Shown: piece by piece, positions 7,759 through 15,250 of the stretch
Position numbering within the stretch: position 1 is the stretch's first letter
Layout: each line of letters begins with the position of its first letter
Source: CAISIP01 sp039934375
Lineage (GTDB): Bacteria; Pseudomonadota; Gammaproteobacteria; Burkholderiales; Burkholderiaceae_C
Reading direction: 5' to 3'
Assembly (NCBI GenBank): GCA_039934375.1
Contig: JBDTMH010000053.1
Span: forward strand, 1 to 21,875
Length of the DNA stretch: 21,875 nucleotides
Made by a program: the position numbers and the translations under genes
Notes under the pieces: generated by a model
The model's input: the letters and a program-made list of their open reading frames with translations, nothing else
Told to the model about the DNA's origin: nothing
Database searches by the model: none

Positions 7759-8691
7759 ATGGACAAGCAATCCGCATTCAAGATCGGTTTCATCGGCCTG
7801 GGCAACCTGGGTGAGCCGCTGTGCAACAGCCTGGTCCGCAAGGGATTTCAGGTCACCGTGACCGACCTGCGCCGGGACAACGCGCAGCGCCTGCTCGATG
7901 CCGGTGCGCGCTGGGCCGATGACGTCGCAGGTGTTTGCAAAGACGCCAATATCGTCATCACCGCATTGCCTTCTGTGGCCGCATCGCGCAAGGTGGTGGA
8001 AGGCCCGGGCGGGGTATTCGAACACCTGACCCCGGGCGGTGTCTGGATCGAGATGAGCACCACCGACCTCAACGACCTGCAACGCTTGCAGGACGTGGCC
8101 AAGTCCAAAGGCATCGATGTGCTGGAATGCCCGGTCACCGGTGGCGTGCACCTGGCGCACTCCGGTCAGATCACCGTGCTGGTTGGCGGCGAACAGCCGG
8201 TGTTCGACCGGATGCGCCCTATCCTGCAGGCCATGGGTGGCGAGATCATCTACATGGGCAAGCTGGGCAATGCTTCGGTGGTCAAGGTCGTCACCAACAT
8301 GCTGGCCTTCATCCACCTGGTGGCCGCTGGCGAGGCCATGATGCTGCCGGCGAAATACGGCGTCGACCCGGATGCCACCTGGCGCGCAATACGCGCCAGC
8401 TCGGGCAACAGCTTCGTGCACGAGACCGAATCCAAGCTGGTGTTGTCGGGCAGCTACAACGTCAAGTTCACGATGGACCTGGCCTGCAAGGATCTGGGTT
8501 TGGTCAACGGCATCGCCGAGAAGCTCGGTGTGCCACTGGAACTGGGCAGCCATACCCAGCAGATCTTCCGCCGCGCGCGGGGTCTGTTCGGCGCCGAGGC
8601 GCAGTCACCCGAGGTGGTACGCATGATCGAGCAGGCCTGCGGACTGGAGTTGCGCGCGCCCGGTTACCCGAGCGAACTGGTGGCCGAATAA
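7759..8691 (+). CDS. NAD-dependent beta-hydroxyacid dehydrogenase (3-hydroxyisobutyrate dehydrogenase family)
   Basis: This 310-residue cytoplasmic protein should oxidise a 3-hydroxyacid, or reduce the matching semialdehyde. The N-terminal Rossmann domain has GFIGLGNLG (residues 10-18) and an acidic Asp36 after the second strand, favouring NAD over NADP. The substrate loop ECPVTGG (123-129), the catalytic Lys176 in VVKVVTN and KDLGL (244-248) are all in place. The ATG at 7759 begins the family's N-terminus. It has no Shine-Dalgarno; the 30 bases before it are nearly all pyrimidines. The gene stops 3 bp before the next aldehyde dehydrogenase, so the two form an operon facing away from the GcvA-type regulator. 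A paired hydroxyacid and aldehyde dehydrogenase suggests successive oxidations. Confidence 0.9.
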   Translation: MDKQSAFKIGFIGLGNLGEPLCNSLVRKGFQVTVTDLRRDNAQRLLDAGARWADDVAGVCKDANIVITALPSVAASRKVVEGPGGVFEHLTPGGVWIEMSTTDLNDLQRLQDVAKSKGIDVLECPVTGGVHLAHSGQITVLVGGEQPVFDRMRPILQAMGGEIIYMGKLGNASVVKVVTNMLAFIHLVAAGEAMMLPAKYGVDPDATWRAIRASSGNSFVHETESKLVLSGSYNVKFTMDLACKDLGLVNGIAEKLGVPLELGSHTQQIFRRARGLFGAEAQSPEVVRMIEQACGLELRAPGYPSELVAE

Positions 8692-8694
8692 GCA

Positions 8695-10200
8695 ATGCCA
8701 GCCACACCGTTGACCCATGCCGACTGGGCGGGCCGCGCAGCGGCGCTCAGGCCGGATGGCCGCCATTTCATCGACGGGCAACGGCTCGCCGGCCGCTCCG
8801 GCGCAACGTTCGATTGCATCAACCCCGCCAACGGCGCGGTGCTGACCCATGTGGCCAAGGGTGACCATGCCGATATCGATCTGGCCGTAGCCAGTGCACA
8901 AGCTGCATGGGCTGACCGGCGCTGGCGTGGCCTGGCGCCGCGCACGCGTATGGACATCCTGCAACGTTTTGCGGACAAGGTCGAACAGCAGGCCGATGAA
9001 CTGGCGCTGCTCGAGACACTGGACATGGGCAAGCCGATCAGCGACGTGCTGAACATCGACCTGCCCGAAGTGCTGCGCACCATTCGCTATTTCGCCGAAT
9101 GTATCGACAAGGTCGAGGGCGCGGTCACCCACACTGCTGCGGGATCGCTGCACCTGATCGTGCACGAGCCACTGGGCGTGGTGGGCGCGATCTCGCCATG
9201 GAACTATCCGATGCTGATGGCCATCTGGAAGGTGGCGCCGGCCTTGGCGGCAGGCAATTGCGTGGTGCTCAAACCGTCGGAGCTGGCGCCGCTGTCGTGC
9301 CTGCGTCTGGCCGAGTTGTTCTGCCAGGCCGGTGGTCCGGCCGGCGTGTTCAACGTCGTGAACGGCCTGGGCACCGAAGCCGGCAAGGCGCTGGCGCTGC
9401 ACCCGGACGTGGCCAAGCTGACATTCACCGGCTCCACCGCCGTTGGCAAGCTGCTGCTGGGTTATGCCGGTCAATCGAACATGAAACGCGTGGCGCTCGA
9501 GACCGGCGGCAAGAGCCCGCAGGTCTTCTTTGCCGACCTGTACGATCTGGACACGGCAGTTGACCGCGCCATCGGCGGCATCTACGACAACGCCGGCCAA
9601 GTCTGCAATGCCGGCTCCCGGCTGCTGGTGCAGCGCGATATCCACGACGCGTTCGTGGCGCGATTTGCCGAACGTTGCGCCGCTCTTTACACACCCGGTG
9701 ATCCGCTCGATCCGGCCACCACGCTCGGGCCGGTCGTCAGCGCCGAGCAACGGCGCAAGGTGCTGGCGCATGTCACGCGCGCACTGGATGAAGGTGCAGG
9801 GCTTGCGCTGGGTGGCCCGGCCAGCGCGGTGCCGGACAGCGGCGCCTTTGTCGCGCCCACGTTGTTCACCGGCACCGATGCCGCCATGGCGATCAACCGC
9901 GAAGAGGTGTTCGGCCCGGTGGCCTCGGTCACGGTGTTCGACACCGAAGAGCAGGCCGTCGCGCTGGCCAACGACTCGGTCTACGGCCTGGCTGCAGCGG
10001 TCTGGACCGCCGACCTGAACAAGGCGCACCGCATGGTCGGTGTACTCGAGGCCGGCGTAGTCTGGGTCAACTGCTTCGGCGATGGCGACATGACACAACC
10101 GTTTGGCGGCTACAAGCAGTCGGGCAATTCGCGCGACAAACACATGGCCAGCTTGCTGTCGTACATGCAAGGCAAGTCAGCCTGGTTCGCGCTCGGTTGA
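8695..10200 (+). CDS. Aldehyde dehydrogenase, PuuC / aminoaldehyde type
   Basis: This 501-residue NAD(P)-dependent dehydrogenase resembles PuuC and related enzymes that oxidise aminoaldehydes such as gamma-glutamyl-gamma-aminobutyraldehyde, 4-trimethylaminobutyraldehyde or betaine aldehyde. Visible catalytic elements are SPWNYP (Asn170), VLKPSE (Lys193), FTGST (244-248), LETGGK (Glu269) and GQVCNAGSR (Cys304). The C-terminal PFGGYKQSGNSRDKHMASL is the family's closing motif. The first 20 residues extend before the conserved domain, as in PuuC. The gene begins 3 bp after the hydroxyacid dehydrogenase stop, so it is cotranscribed. Its downstream end abuts the long palindrome at 10214-10271. The substrate cannot be settled from sequence, but the neighbourhood favours amine-derived aldehydes. 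Confidence 0.9.
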   Translation: MPATPLTHADWAGRAAALRPDGRHFIDGQRLAGRSGATFDCINPANGAVLTHVAKGDHADIDLAVASAQAAWADRRWRGLAPRTRMDILQRFADKVEQQADELALLETLDMGKPISDVLNIDLPEVLRTIRYFAECIDKVEGAVTHTAAGSLHLIVHEPLGVVGAISPWNYPMLMAIWKVAPALAAGNCVVLKPSELAPLSCLRLAELFCQAGGPAGVFNVVNGLGTEAGKALALHPDVAKLTFTGSTAVGKLLLGYAGQSNMKRVALETGGKSPQVFFADLYDLDTAVDRAIGGIYDNAGQVCNAGSRLLVQRDIHDAFVARFAERCAALYTPGDPLDPATTLGPVVSAEQRRKVLAHVTRALDEGAGLALGGPASAVPDSGAFVAPTLFTGTDAAMAINREEVFGPVASVTVFDTEEQAVALANDSVYGLAAAVWTADLNKAHRMVGVLEAGVVWVNCFGDGDMTQPFGGYKQSGNSRDKHMASLLSYMQGKSAWFALG

Positions 10201-10213
10201 GGCGCCAGGCGTG

Positions 10214-10271
10214 CACCCATTCGCAAGTGATGCGTGATGTGATAGCATCACGCATCACTTGCGAATGGGTG
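10214..10271. promoter_or_regulatory. Perfect 58-bp palindrome upstream of the toxin-antitoxin pair
   Basis: The 26-bp arms 10214-10239 and 10246-10271 are exact reverse complements around the 6-nt loop TGATAG, with further pairing just outside. It begins 14 bp after the aldehyde dehydrogenase stop and ends 5 bp before the antitoxin ATG. The arms contain nested copies of TGATG/CATCA. The only purine-rich sequence in front of the antitoxin (AATGGGTG) lies in the right arm. It could be the autoregulatory operator of the antitoxin complex, an RNA hairpin ending the upstream operon, or both. No U-run follows. Confidence 0.8.
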
Positions 10272-10275
10272 TGCG

Positions 10276-10548
10276 ATGCGAACAACGCTGGATATTGCAG
10301 ACGACGTGCTGTTTGCGGCCAAAGAACTGGCGCAACGGGAAAAGAAGTCCGTGGGCACGGTCATCAGTGAGCTCGCGCGCAAGGCATTTGCCCAAGCACC
10401 CGCAGACACAGACACCAGCGACAGCCGCGGCAAGTCGCTCCATGCTGCAGAGCCGCTGGCCGCGTACGGCATACAGCCGCTGCCGGCACGCGGCGGCATC
10501 GTCAGCAATGAACTGATCGACCGATTGCGCGATGTCGAAGGGCTCTGA
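10276..10548 (+). CDS. vapB: VapB-type antitoxin with ribbon-helix-helix N-terminus
   Basis: This 90-residue protein opens with a ribbon-helix-helix pattern (MRTTLDIADDVLFAAKELA, then KKSVGTVISELARKAF), a form common to VapB antitoxins paired with PIN toxins. This dimeric DNA-binding part would bind the adjacent palindrome and repress the pair. The C-terminal half (about 45-90) is low in predicted structure and ends in a short helix, as expected for the part that wraps and inhibits the toxin. Its TGA overlaps the toxin ATG by one base (TGATG at 10546-10550), so translation is coupled. The pair interrupts the spacing between the dehydrogenase operon and the RidA gene, which fits insertion as a cassette. 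Confidence 0.85.
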   Translation: MRTTLDIADDVLFAAKELAQREKKSVGTVISELARKAFAQAPADTDTSDSRGKSLHAAEPLAAYGIQPLPARGGIVSNELIDRLRDVEGL

Positions 10549-10976
10549 TGCGCGCCCTGCTGGACATCAATATCCTTATCGCCCTGCATGACCGCGATCA
10601 TGTACATCACCAGCGTGCCAGCGACTGGCTAGCCGCCAACATGCGGCACGGCTGGGCCAGTTGTCCACTCACGCAAAACGGCTGCCTGCGCATCATGAGT
10701 CAGCCCGCCTATCCGAATGCGCAGTCGCTTCAGGTCCTTGTTCCCATGCTGCAAAGCGCGACGGGGCACCCGCAACACCGGTTCTGGCACGACGACATCA
10801 GTGTGCTGAACCAAAGCTATTTTCACCATCCGCATATTCACAGTGCGCGCCAACTGACCGACCTGTACCTGCTGGCCTTGGCCGTGCGCAATGAGGGCCG
10901 GCTCGTCAGCTTCGACCAGCGCATCCCACTGAGTGCTGTGCCCGGTGCTGCACCCGCGCATCTGGTGGTGCTGTAA
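10548..10976 (+). CDS. vapC: VapC-type PIN-domain toxin ribonuclease
   Basis: This 142-residue protein is a PIN-domain endoribonuclease, Mg2+-dependent and usually aimed at tRNA or rRNA. The opening MRALLDINILIALHD carries the first acidic residue (Asp6). CPLTQNGCLRIMS is the central motif of the subfamily that has Asn-Gly where others have Glu. Asp105 in LTDLYLLALA and Asp123 in LVSFDQRI complete the acidic site. Length is normal for VapC, and the reading frame is intact, so the toxin is probably active. It overlaps the antitoxin by one base. The RNA target cannot be inferred from this sequence. Confidence 0.9.
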   Translation: MRALLDINILIALHDRDHVHHQRASDWLAANMRHGWASCPLTQNGCLRIMSQPAYPNAQSLQVLVPMLQSATGHPQHRFWHDDISVLNQSYFHHPHIHSARQLTDLYLLALAVRNEGRLVSFDQRIPLSAVPGAAPAHLVVL

Positions 10977-11027
10977 CGCGGCAGGAAAACGCTGGCTCGC
11001 GACAACACCAACAATCCTGGAAATCCC

Positions 11028-11414
11028 ATGAAAGAAGTCATCGATTGCGGCCTGCCCGGGCTGGCACAGCCCTTTTCCTGGGCCGTCAAGGGCGGCGGCC
11101 TGCTGTTCACGACGCACGGCCCGGTGCGCCCGGACGGCAGCATCGACACCGGCACTATCGCCGCCCAGGCACGCCTGACCTTCACCAATCTGCGCAGCGC
11201 CGTCACGGCCGCCGGCGGCACAATGGCCGACGTGACGCAGGTACTGATCTACATGGTCGACATCCAGGACATGGCGGCGATCGACGCGGTGTACCGCGAG
11301 TTCTTCAGCGCGCCGTATCCGAACCGCTCCAGTGCCGCGGTGGCGGCGCTGGTGGTGCCTGGCATGAAGATGGAAATCGTCGCCTACGCAGCGATCGACG
11401 CCACGGCCGGTTGA
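11028..11414 (+). CDS. RidA family (YjgF/YER057c/UK114) enamine/imine deaminase
   Basis: This 128-residue trimeric protein hydrolyses reactive enamine/imine intermediates, releasing ammonia and a ketoacid, and so protects PLP enzymes. The conserved residues of true RidA, an Arg in YPNRSSAAVAAL (Arg100) and a Glu in MEIVAYAA (Glu116), are present, so deaminase activity is expected. The central block LTFTNLRSAVTAAGGTMADVTQVLIYMVDI is typical. The gene follows the toxin by 51 bp on the same strand, with only a weak ribosome site (TGGAAA). It may once have been part of the dehydrogenase operon before the toxin-antitoxin cassette arrived. It is convergent with mscS. An imine-handling role would suit amine catabolism, but that is inference. 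Confidence 0.9.
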   Translation: MKEVIDCGLPGLAQPFSWAVKGGGLLFTTHGPVRPDGSIDTGTIAAQARLTFTNLRSAVTAAGGTMADVTQVLIYMVDIQDMAAIDAVYREFFSAPYPNRSSAAVAALVVPGMKMEIVAYAAIDATAG

Positions 11415-11501
11415 TCTGATCTGAACATCACAACTACCGACGGGTCGTCGCACACGACCGTGCAGGCGCGATGGCGGTGCAGGCGCAACGGCGATTCTGG
11501 C
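11415..11501. other. Convergent gap between ridA-like and mscS-like genes
   Basis: A small stem, GGTCGT (11443-11448) with ACGACC (11454-11459), sits 28 bp after the RidA stop and may serve as a terminator, though no U-run follows. GTGCAGGCGC occurs twice shortly after it (near 11460 and 11475). Confidence 0.3.
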
Positions 11502-12353
11502 TCAGCCCTGTTTTTCAGCTGCCGCCTGACCGAACAGATGTATGTCGCGCTGCGGGAACGGAATGCTGATACCACCGGCCTCCAGCCCCACCTTGCAGCG
11601 CTGCACCAGATCGAGCTGGGTGTTCCACCAATCGGCACGGGCGGTCCAGACGCGGAACAGGATGTTGACCGAACTGTCGCCCAGCGAATCGACAATGATC
11701 AGTGGCGCCGGTTCGGCCAGGATGCGCGGCTCGTCGGCGACGATCTTCTTCAGGATGGCCAGGGCCGCGTCGATGTCGTCATCGTACCCAATGCCATAGT
11801 GCGCGTCGATGCGCCGGATATCGTTGTCGGTGACCGAATAGTTGATGATTGTCTGCCCCCAGATGCGGGAGTTCGGCAGAAACGCGGACGGTCCGTCGGG
11901 CAGATGCGCCTTGCAGATGAAAAAGCCGAGCTGGTCGATAACGTACACGTCGCCGTCGACCTTCACTGCGTCGCCGATCTTGAATGGCCGCAACACCAGG
12001 ATCATGACGCCCGCGGCGACATTGCTCAGCGTACCCTGCAGCGCGAGGCCGATCGCCAGACCGGCGGCACCGAGCAACGCGATCAGGCTGGTCGTCTCGA
12101 CGCCGAAGCGGTTGAGCACGGCAATCAGCGTGAAAACCATGACAGCAACACGTACGATCTTGCCCGGCAGGGGCTGGAACACCGGATCGATCTTGTCGGC
12201 CCTGCGCATCGTGCGCGTGGTCATGCGCGACAACCAGCCCGCCGCCGCAAAGCCGACGATCAGCGTGACTATGGCGCCGAGCACGTTCATGCCATAACTT
12301 GCCACCAAGGTCGTCAATTGACCGGAGAGTTGCTGTATCTGTTCGTTCATCAT
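11502..12353 (-). CDS. Small-conductance mechanosensitive channel (MscS family)
   Basis: This inner-membrane channel of about 283 residues opens under membrane tension during osmotic downshock. Three membrane segments are visible, at about residues 18-40, 66-84 and 90-115. The last is the Ala/Gly-rich pore helix (LLGAAGLAIGLALQGTLSNVAAGVMIL) typical of MscS TM3. It is followed by the MscS beta domain (RPFKIGDAVKVDG) and the C-terminal alpha/beta domain, with NSRIWGQTIINYS. Two adjacent start codons (12351-12353 and 12348-12350) are possible; neither has a clear ribosome site. A longer in-frame start would run into the divergent dioxygenase gene and is rejected. Only 51 bp separate it from that gene. 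Confidence 0.9.
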   Translation of the reverse strand: MMNEQIQQLSGQLTTLVASYGMNVLGAIVTLIVGFAAAGWLSRMTTRTMRRADKIDPVFQPLPGKIVRVAVMVFTLIAVLNRFGVETTSLIALLGAAGLAIGLALQGTLSNVAAGVMILVLRPFKIGDAVKVDGDVYVIDQLGFFICKAHLPDGPSAFLPNSRIWGQTIINYSVTDNDIRRIDAHYGIGYDDDIDAALAILKKIVADEPRILAEPAPLIIVDSLGDSSVNILFRVWTARADWWNTQLDLVQRCKVGLEAGGISIPFPQRDIHLFGQAAAEKQG

Positions 12354-12404
12354 CGATTGATAATAGCGGCAACATCCACGCGCACATTTCAGGGAGAACC
12401 ACCG

Positions 12405-13238
12405 ATGCCCAGCTTGTTCGATCCGCAGCAACGTGCACAGTACGAACGCGACGGCTACGTCATCGTGCGTTCCTTGTTCGACACCGAGGAGATCGGCCTT
12501 ATGCGCGCGGCGATGGAGCAGGACCCCGCGCTGCACGACAGCCTGTACGAGCGCAAGGACGCTGAAGGCAAATCCACCCGCATGGCCTTGTGGAACCATC
12601 CGGGCGATAGCGTCTATGGCCTGGCGGCACGCTCACTGCGTGTCGTCGACACGATGGAGGACATGCTGGGCGGCGAGGTCTACCACTACCACTCCAAGCT
12701 CACGGCCAAGGAGCCCTATGACGGCGGGGCCTGGGAATGGCACCAGGACTACGGCTACTGGTACCACAACGGCTGCATGTTTCCCTACATGGGCAGCGTC
12801 ATGGTTGCACTGGACCGGGCCAACCGCGAAAACGGCTGCCTGCAGGTCTTGCGCGGCTCGCACCTGGCAGGCCGGGTCGATCATGGCATTTTGCCCGGCG
12901 AACAGGTGGGCGCCGACATGCGCCGCGTCGAGCAGATGCTGAAGCAGCTGGAGCTGGTTTACGTAGAACTCGAGCCCGGCGACGGCTTGTTCTTTCACGC
13001 CAACCTGATGCACCGCTCGGACCAGAATCGCTCGCCGAATCGGCGCTGGACGGTATTGTTCTGCTTCAATGCAGCGCGCAACAACCCGTATCTGGAGCAC
13101 CACCATCCCCAGTACACACCGCTGCAAAAGGTGGCTGATGAAGCAGTGCGGCAGGCCGGCGTGCGGCTAGCCCCGGAAGGCGCTGAACACTTCCGCAAGA
13201 AATCTGCCAACCCACCCGAATTGTCCAAGCGCTTCTAG
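12405..13238 (+). CDS. Phytanoyl-CoA dioxygenase (PhyH) family Fe(II)/2-oxoglutarate oxygenase
   Basis: This 277-residue protein should hydroxylate a small molecule using O2, Fe(II) and 2-oxoglutarate. The iron ligands are His113 and Asp115 in WEWHQDYGYW and distal His203 in ANLMHRSDQN; Arg213 or Arg214 should bind 2-oxoglutarate. MVALDRANRENGCLQVLRGSH is the strand pair conserved in the PhyH fold. The ectoine hydroxylase signature is not seen, so EctD is unlikely. The same superfamily includes PhnY, the 2-aminoethylphosphonate hydroxylase, but I cannot claim that substrate. The ATG at 12405 has AGGGAG 8 bp upstream, which fixes the start. It is convergent, with a 9-bp gap, with the thioredoxin-like gene. 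Confidence 0.9.
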   Translation: MPSLFDPQQRAQYERDGYVIVRSLFDTEEIGLMRAAMEQDPALHDSLYERKDAEGKSTRMALWNHPGDSVYGLAARSLRVVDTMEDMLGGEVYHYHSKLTAKEPYDGGAWEWHQDYGYWYHNGCMFPYMGSVMVALDRANRENGCLQVLRGSHLAGRVDHGILPGEQVGADMRRVEQMLKQLELVYVELEPGDGLFFHANLMHRSDQNRSPNRRWTVLFCFNAARNNPYLEHHHPQYTPLQKVADEAVRQAGVRLAPEGAEHFRKKSANPPELSKRF

Positions 13239-13247
13239 CCGCGAGGA

Positions 13248-13628
13248 TCACGCGCGGTTGGCGCCGGCGCGCAGACGCGCAACCAACGCACGAATGTCGG
13301 CGCGTTGTGCCAACGCCGGGTCGCCTTGCGTGCTGCGCTCGCGCACGATGCGCTCCAGCATGCCGGGCTGCGGAGTCAGGGTGCCGAAGAAGCGCGGCTC
13401 GGAGCCCGCCGCGATCAGCAGCGTCGGAAAATTCTCTACCTCGAGCGGATCGACCAGCTCCGACGCGTCCTCGATATCGACCCAGACAAAACGCATCTGC
13501 GGAAAGTGGGCAGTAACCTGCGCAAACACGCTGGCGTAGTCGCGGCAGACCCCACACCACTGGGCACACAGACACGCTACCAGAACATCCGGATCCGACA
13601 TCATCGACAAGCGGCCAGGTACCGCCAT
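13248..13628 (-). CDS. Thioredoxin-family protein
   Basis: This is a cytoplasmic protein of up to 126 residues with a thioredoxin fold. The redox motif is AQWCGVCRDY (Cys25 and Cys28, WCxxC), followed by FVWVDIED and the cis-proline segment ENFPTLLI. It lacks a signal peptide. The opening could instead be one of two adjacent ATGs at 13602-13604 and 13599-13601, giving a 117- or 118-residue protein; none has a strong ribosome site, and the shorter forms start nearer the fold. It is divergent from tauD and convergent with the PhyH gene. A substrate is not apparent. Confidence 0.85.
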   Translation of the reverse strand: MAVPGRLSMMSDPDVLVACLCAQWCGVCRDYASVFAQVTAHFPQMRFVWVDIEDASELVDPLEVENFPTLLIAAGSEPRFFGTLTPQPGMLERIVRERSTQGDPALAQRADIRALVARLRAGANRA

Positions 13629-13744
13629 AGAAATGGAACTGGGCCGATGCTAGCAGCCATGGCACAACCCGGCTGGCACGGGCACAATTCGTTTGCGGCA
13701 GGTGCGCGATACGCGTAGCTGCCAGAACCCGACTGAGTCACACC

Positions 13745-14575
13745 ATGAAAATTATTCCGCTGACCCCCGCGATCGGCGCCCGCATTGATGGTCTGAACCT
13801 TTGCGAACCGCTGGACGCGCACAGCCGCGATGCCGTGCATACCGCCTTGCTGGAACACCATGTGCTGTTCTTCGAAAACCAGCCAATCACACCGGCGCAG
13901 CACCGGGACCTGGCGCAGCGGTTCGGCCAACTGCATATCCATCCGATTTATCCGCGGGTGGCGGACGTGCCCGAGATCATCGTGCTGGACACCGACGCCG
14001 CCAACCCGCCGGACAACGACAACTGGCATACCGACGTCACCTTCATCCAGACGCCACCGATGGGCTCACTGCTGTCGGCACGCCAGTTGCCGACGCAAGG
14101 TGGTGACACCTTGTGGTCGAGCAATATTGCGGCATTCGAGGCCTTGTCCGGTCCGATGCAGGCGCTGTTGTCCGGCCTGACGGCTGAGCACGACATGGTG
14201 AAGTCATTCCCGGCGCACCGTTTTGCCCGCACGCCGGCCGAACGCGTGACCTGGGAGGCCGCATGTGTGGCCAATCCACCGATGGTGCATCCGGTCGTGC
14301 GCACCCATCCCGAGAGCGGCCGCCGGGGCTTGTTCGTCAGCGAGGGCTTCACGACCCGCATCGTCGAACTCCATCCGGCCGAGAGCGATGCAATGCTGCG
14401 GCTGCTGGCTCAGCACAGCGCTCGGCCAGAATTCACTGTACGCTGGAAGTGGAAGGTCGGCGACTTCGCCTTCTGGGACAACCGCCTGACCCAGCACTTT
14501 GCAACCGCAGACTACCTGCCGCAGCGGCGCGTGATGCATCGGGCGACGATTCTGGGCGACCGGCCGTACCACTGA
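13745..14575 (+). CDS. tauD: Taurine dioxygenase TauD (Fe(II)/2-oxoglutarate)
   Basis: This 276-residue enzyme should convert taurine, O2 and 2-oxoglutarate to sulfite, aminoacetaldehyde, succinate and CO2. It is very similar to E. coli TauD along its length, including LHIHPIYPR, PPDNDNWHTDVTFIQTPP, QGGDTLW and DNRLTQHFATADYLPQRR. Iron ligands are His95, Asp97 and His251. The residues known to hold taurine in E. coli TauD (His70, Tyr73, Asn95, Ser158, Phe159, Arg270) appear as His66, Tyr69, Asn91, the Ser-Phe of MVKSFP and Arg266. This makes taurine itself a good candidate. No tauABC transporter adjoins it; the neighbour to the left is divergent and the next gene is convergent, so it is transcribed alone. 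The ribosome site is weak. Confidence 0.87.
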   Translation: MKIIPLTPAIGARIDGLNLCEPLDAHSRDAVHTALLEHHVLFFENQPITPAQHRDLAQRFGQLHIHPIYPRVADVPEIIVLDTDAANPPDNDNWHTDVTFIQTPPMGSLLSARQLPTQGGDTLWSSNIAAFEALSGPMQALLSGLTAEHDMVKSFPAHRFARTPAERVTWEAACVANPPMVHPVVRTHPESGRRGLFVSEGFTTRIVELHPAESDAMLRLLAQHSARPEFTVRWKWKVGDFAFWDNRLTQHFATADYLPQRRVMHRATILGDRPYH

Positions 14576-14599
14576 TACGAACCGCTCGACCCACGCACA

Positions 14600-15250
14600 T
14601 CAGGCGACCTTGGCAACCTGCGGTTGATTGGCGGCGTCGATATCCAGCGCCTTGATGGCGAGTGTTGCTGCTGCCATCGCCTCGGTCTTGACAACCTCGC
14701 CCATGGCCATCCCTTCGGCGCGCACGAAGCGCACATCGGTGATACCCAGAAAACCGAACACGATCTGCAGGTAGCTCTCCTGGTGCTCCATCGCTCGGCC
14801 ACCTTCGCTGGTGGAATACACGCCGCCCCGGGTCAACGCGACGATCACGGTCTTGCCACCGGCCAGGCCTTTCGGGCCCTTGTCGGTGTATGTGAAGGTG
14901 CGCCCGGCCTGGGCAATGCGGTCGACCCAGGACTTGAGCTGGCTGGGTACCGAGAAGTTGTACATCGGCGCGCCGATCACCACCACGTCGGCGGCCAGGA
15001 ACTGCCGAACCAGCGCTTCGGACACCGCGTTCTCGCGCTTTTGCGCATCGCTGAGCGCATCGGAGCTCGGCGGCAGCCTGAATCCGAGCGACTCGGCCGA
15101 TAAATGGCTGGGTCCATCCTCTGCCAGGTCCAGATATTGCACCTCGGTTCCGGCGTGGCGCGAGCGCCATTGAGCGGTGATGGCACGGGTGAGCTGGCGC
15201 GAGGCGGATTGGGCGCCCTGGATGCTGGAGTCGATGTGAAGCAGTTTCAT
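14600..15250 (-). CDS. azoR: FMN-dependent NADH:quinone/azo oxidoreductase AzoR
   Basis: This 216-residue flavodoxin-fold enzyme reduces quinones and azo dyes by two electrons using NADH. The N-terminal phosphate-binding loop is MKLLHIDSSIQGAQSASRQL. VVIGAPMYNFSVPSQLKSWVDRI and TFTYTDKGPKGLAGGK are family signatures for FMN binding and the dimer interface. The ATG at 15248-15250 is preceded by AAAGGAAA 7-9 nt upstream, fixing the start; a longer frame beyond it crosses the shared promoter. It is divergent from a LysR-type regulator, the usual arrangement for azoR genes induced by quinones or electrophiles through that regulator. Confidence 0.9.
   Translation of the reverse strand: MKLLHIDSSIQGAQSASRQLTRAITAQWRSRHAGTEVQYLDLAEDGPSHLSAESLGFRLPPSSDALSDAQKRENAVSEALVRQFLAADVVVIGAPMYNFSVPSQLKSWVDRIAQAGRTFTYTDKGPKGLAGGKTVIVALTRGGVYSTSEGGRAMEHQESYLQIVFGFLGITDVRFVRAEGMAMGEVVKTEAMAAATLAIKALDIDAANQPQVAKVA

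Noticed and set aside
8605..10170. Long minus-strand open frame antisense to the PuuC-like dehydrogenase
   Set aside because: It has no recognisable domain and a His/Arg/Gln-rich composition typical of the reverse reading of GC-rich genes; the plus strand encodes a complete enzyme.
11460..12404. In-frame upstream extension of the PhyH-type gene
   Set aside because: It is antisense to mscS and lacks homology-like composition; a strong ribosome site marks the ATG at 12405.
12405..13238. Ectoine hydroxylase EctD
   Set aside because: The iron-binding region reads WEWHQDYGYW rather than the EctD-type motif, and no ect genes are near.
13236..13265. CCGCG/CGCGG pairing after the PhyH stop as a bidirectional terminator
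   Set aside because: The stem is only 5 bp and no U-run follows in either direction; it overlaps the end of the thioredoxin-like gene.
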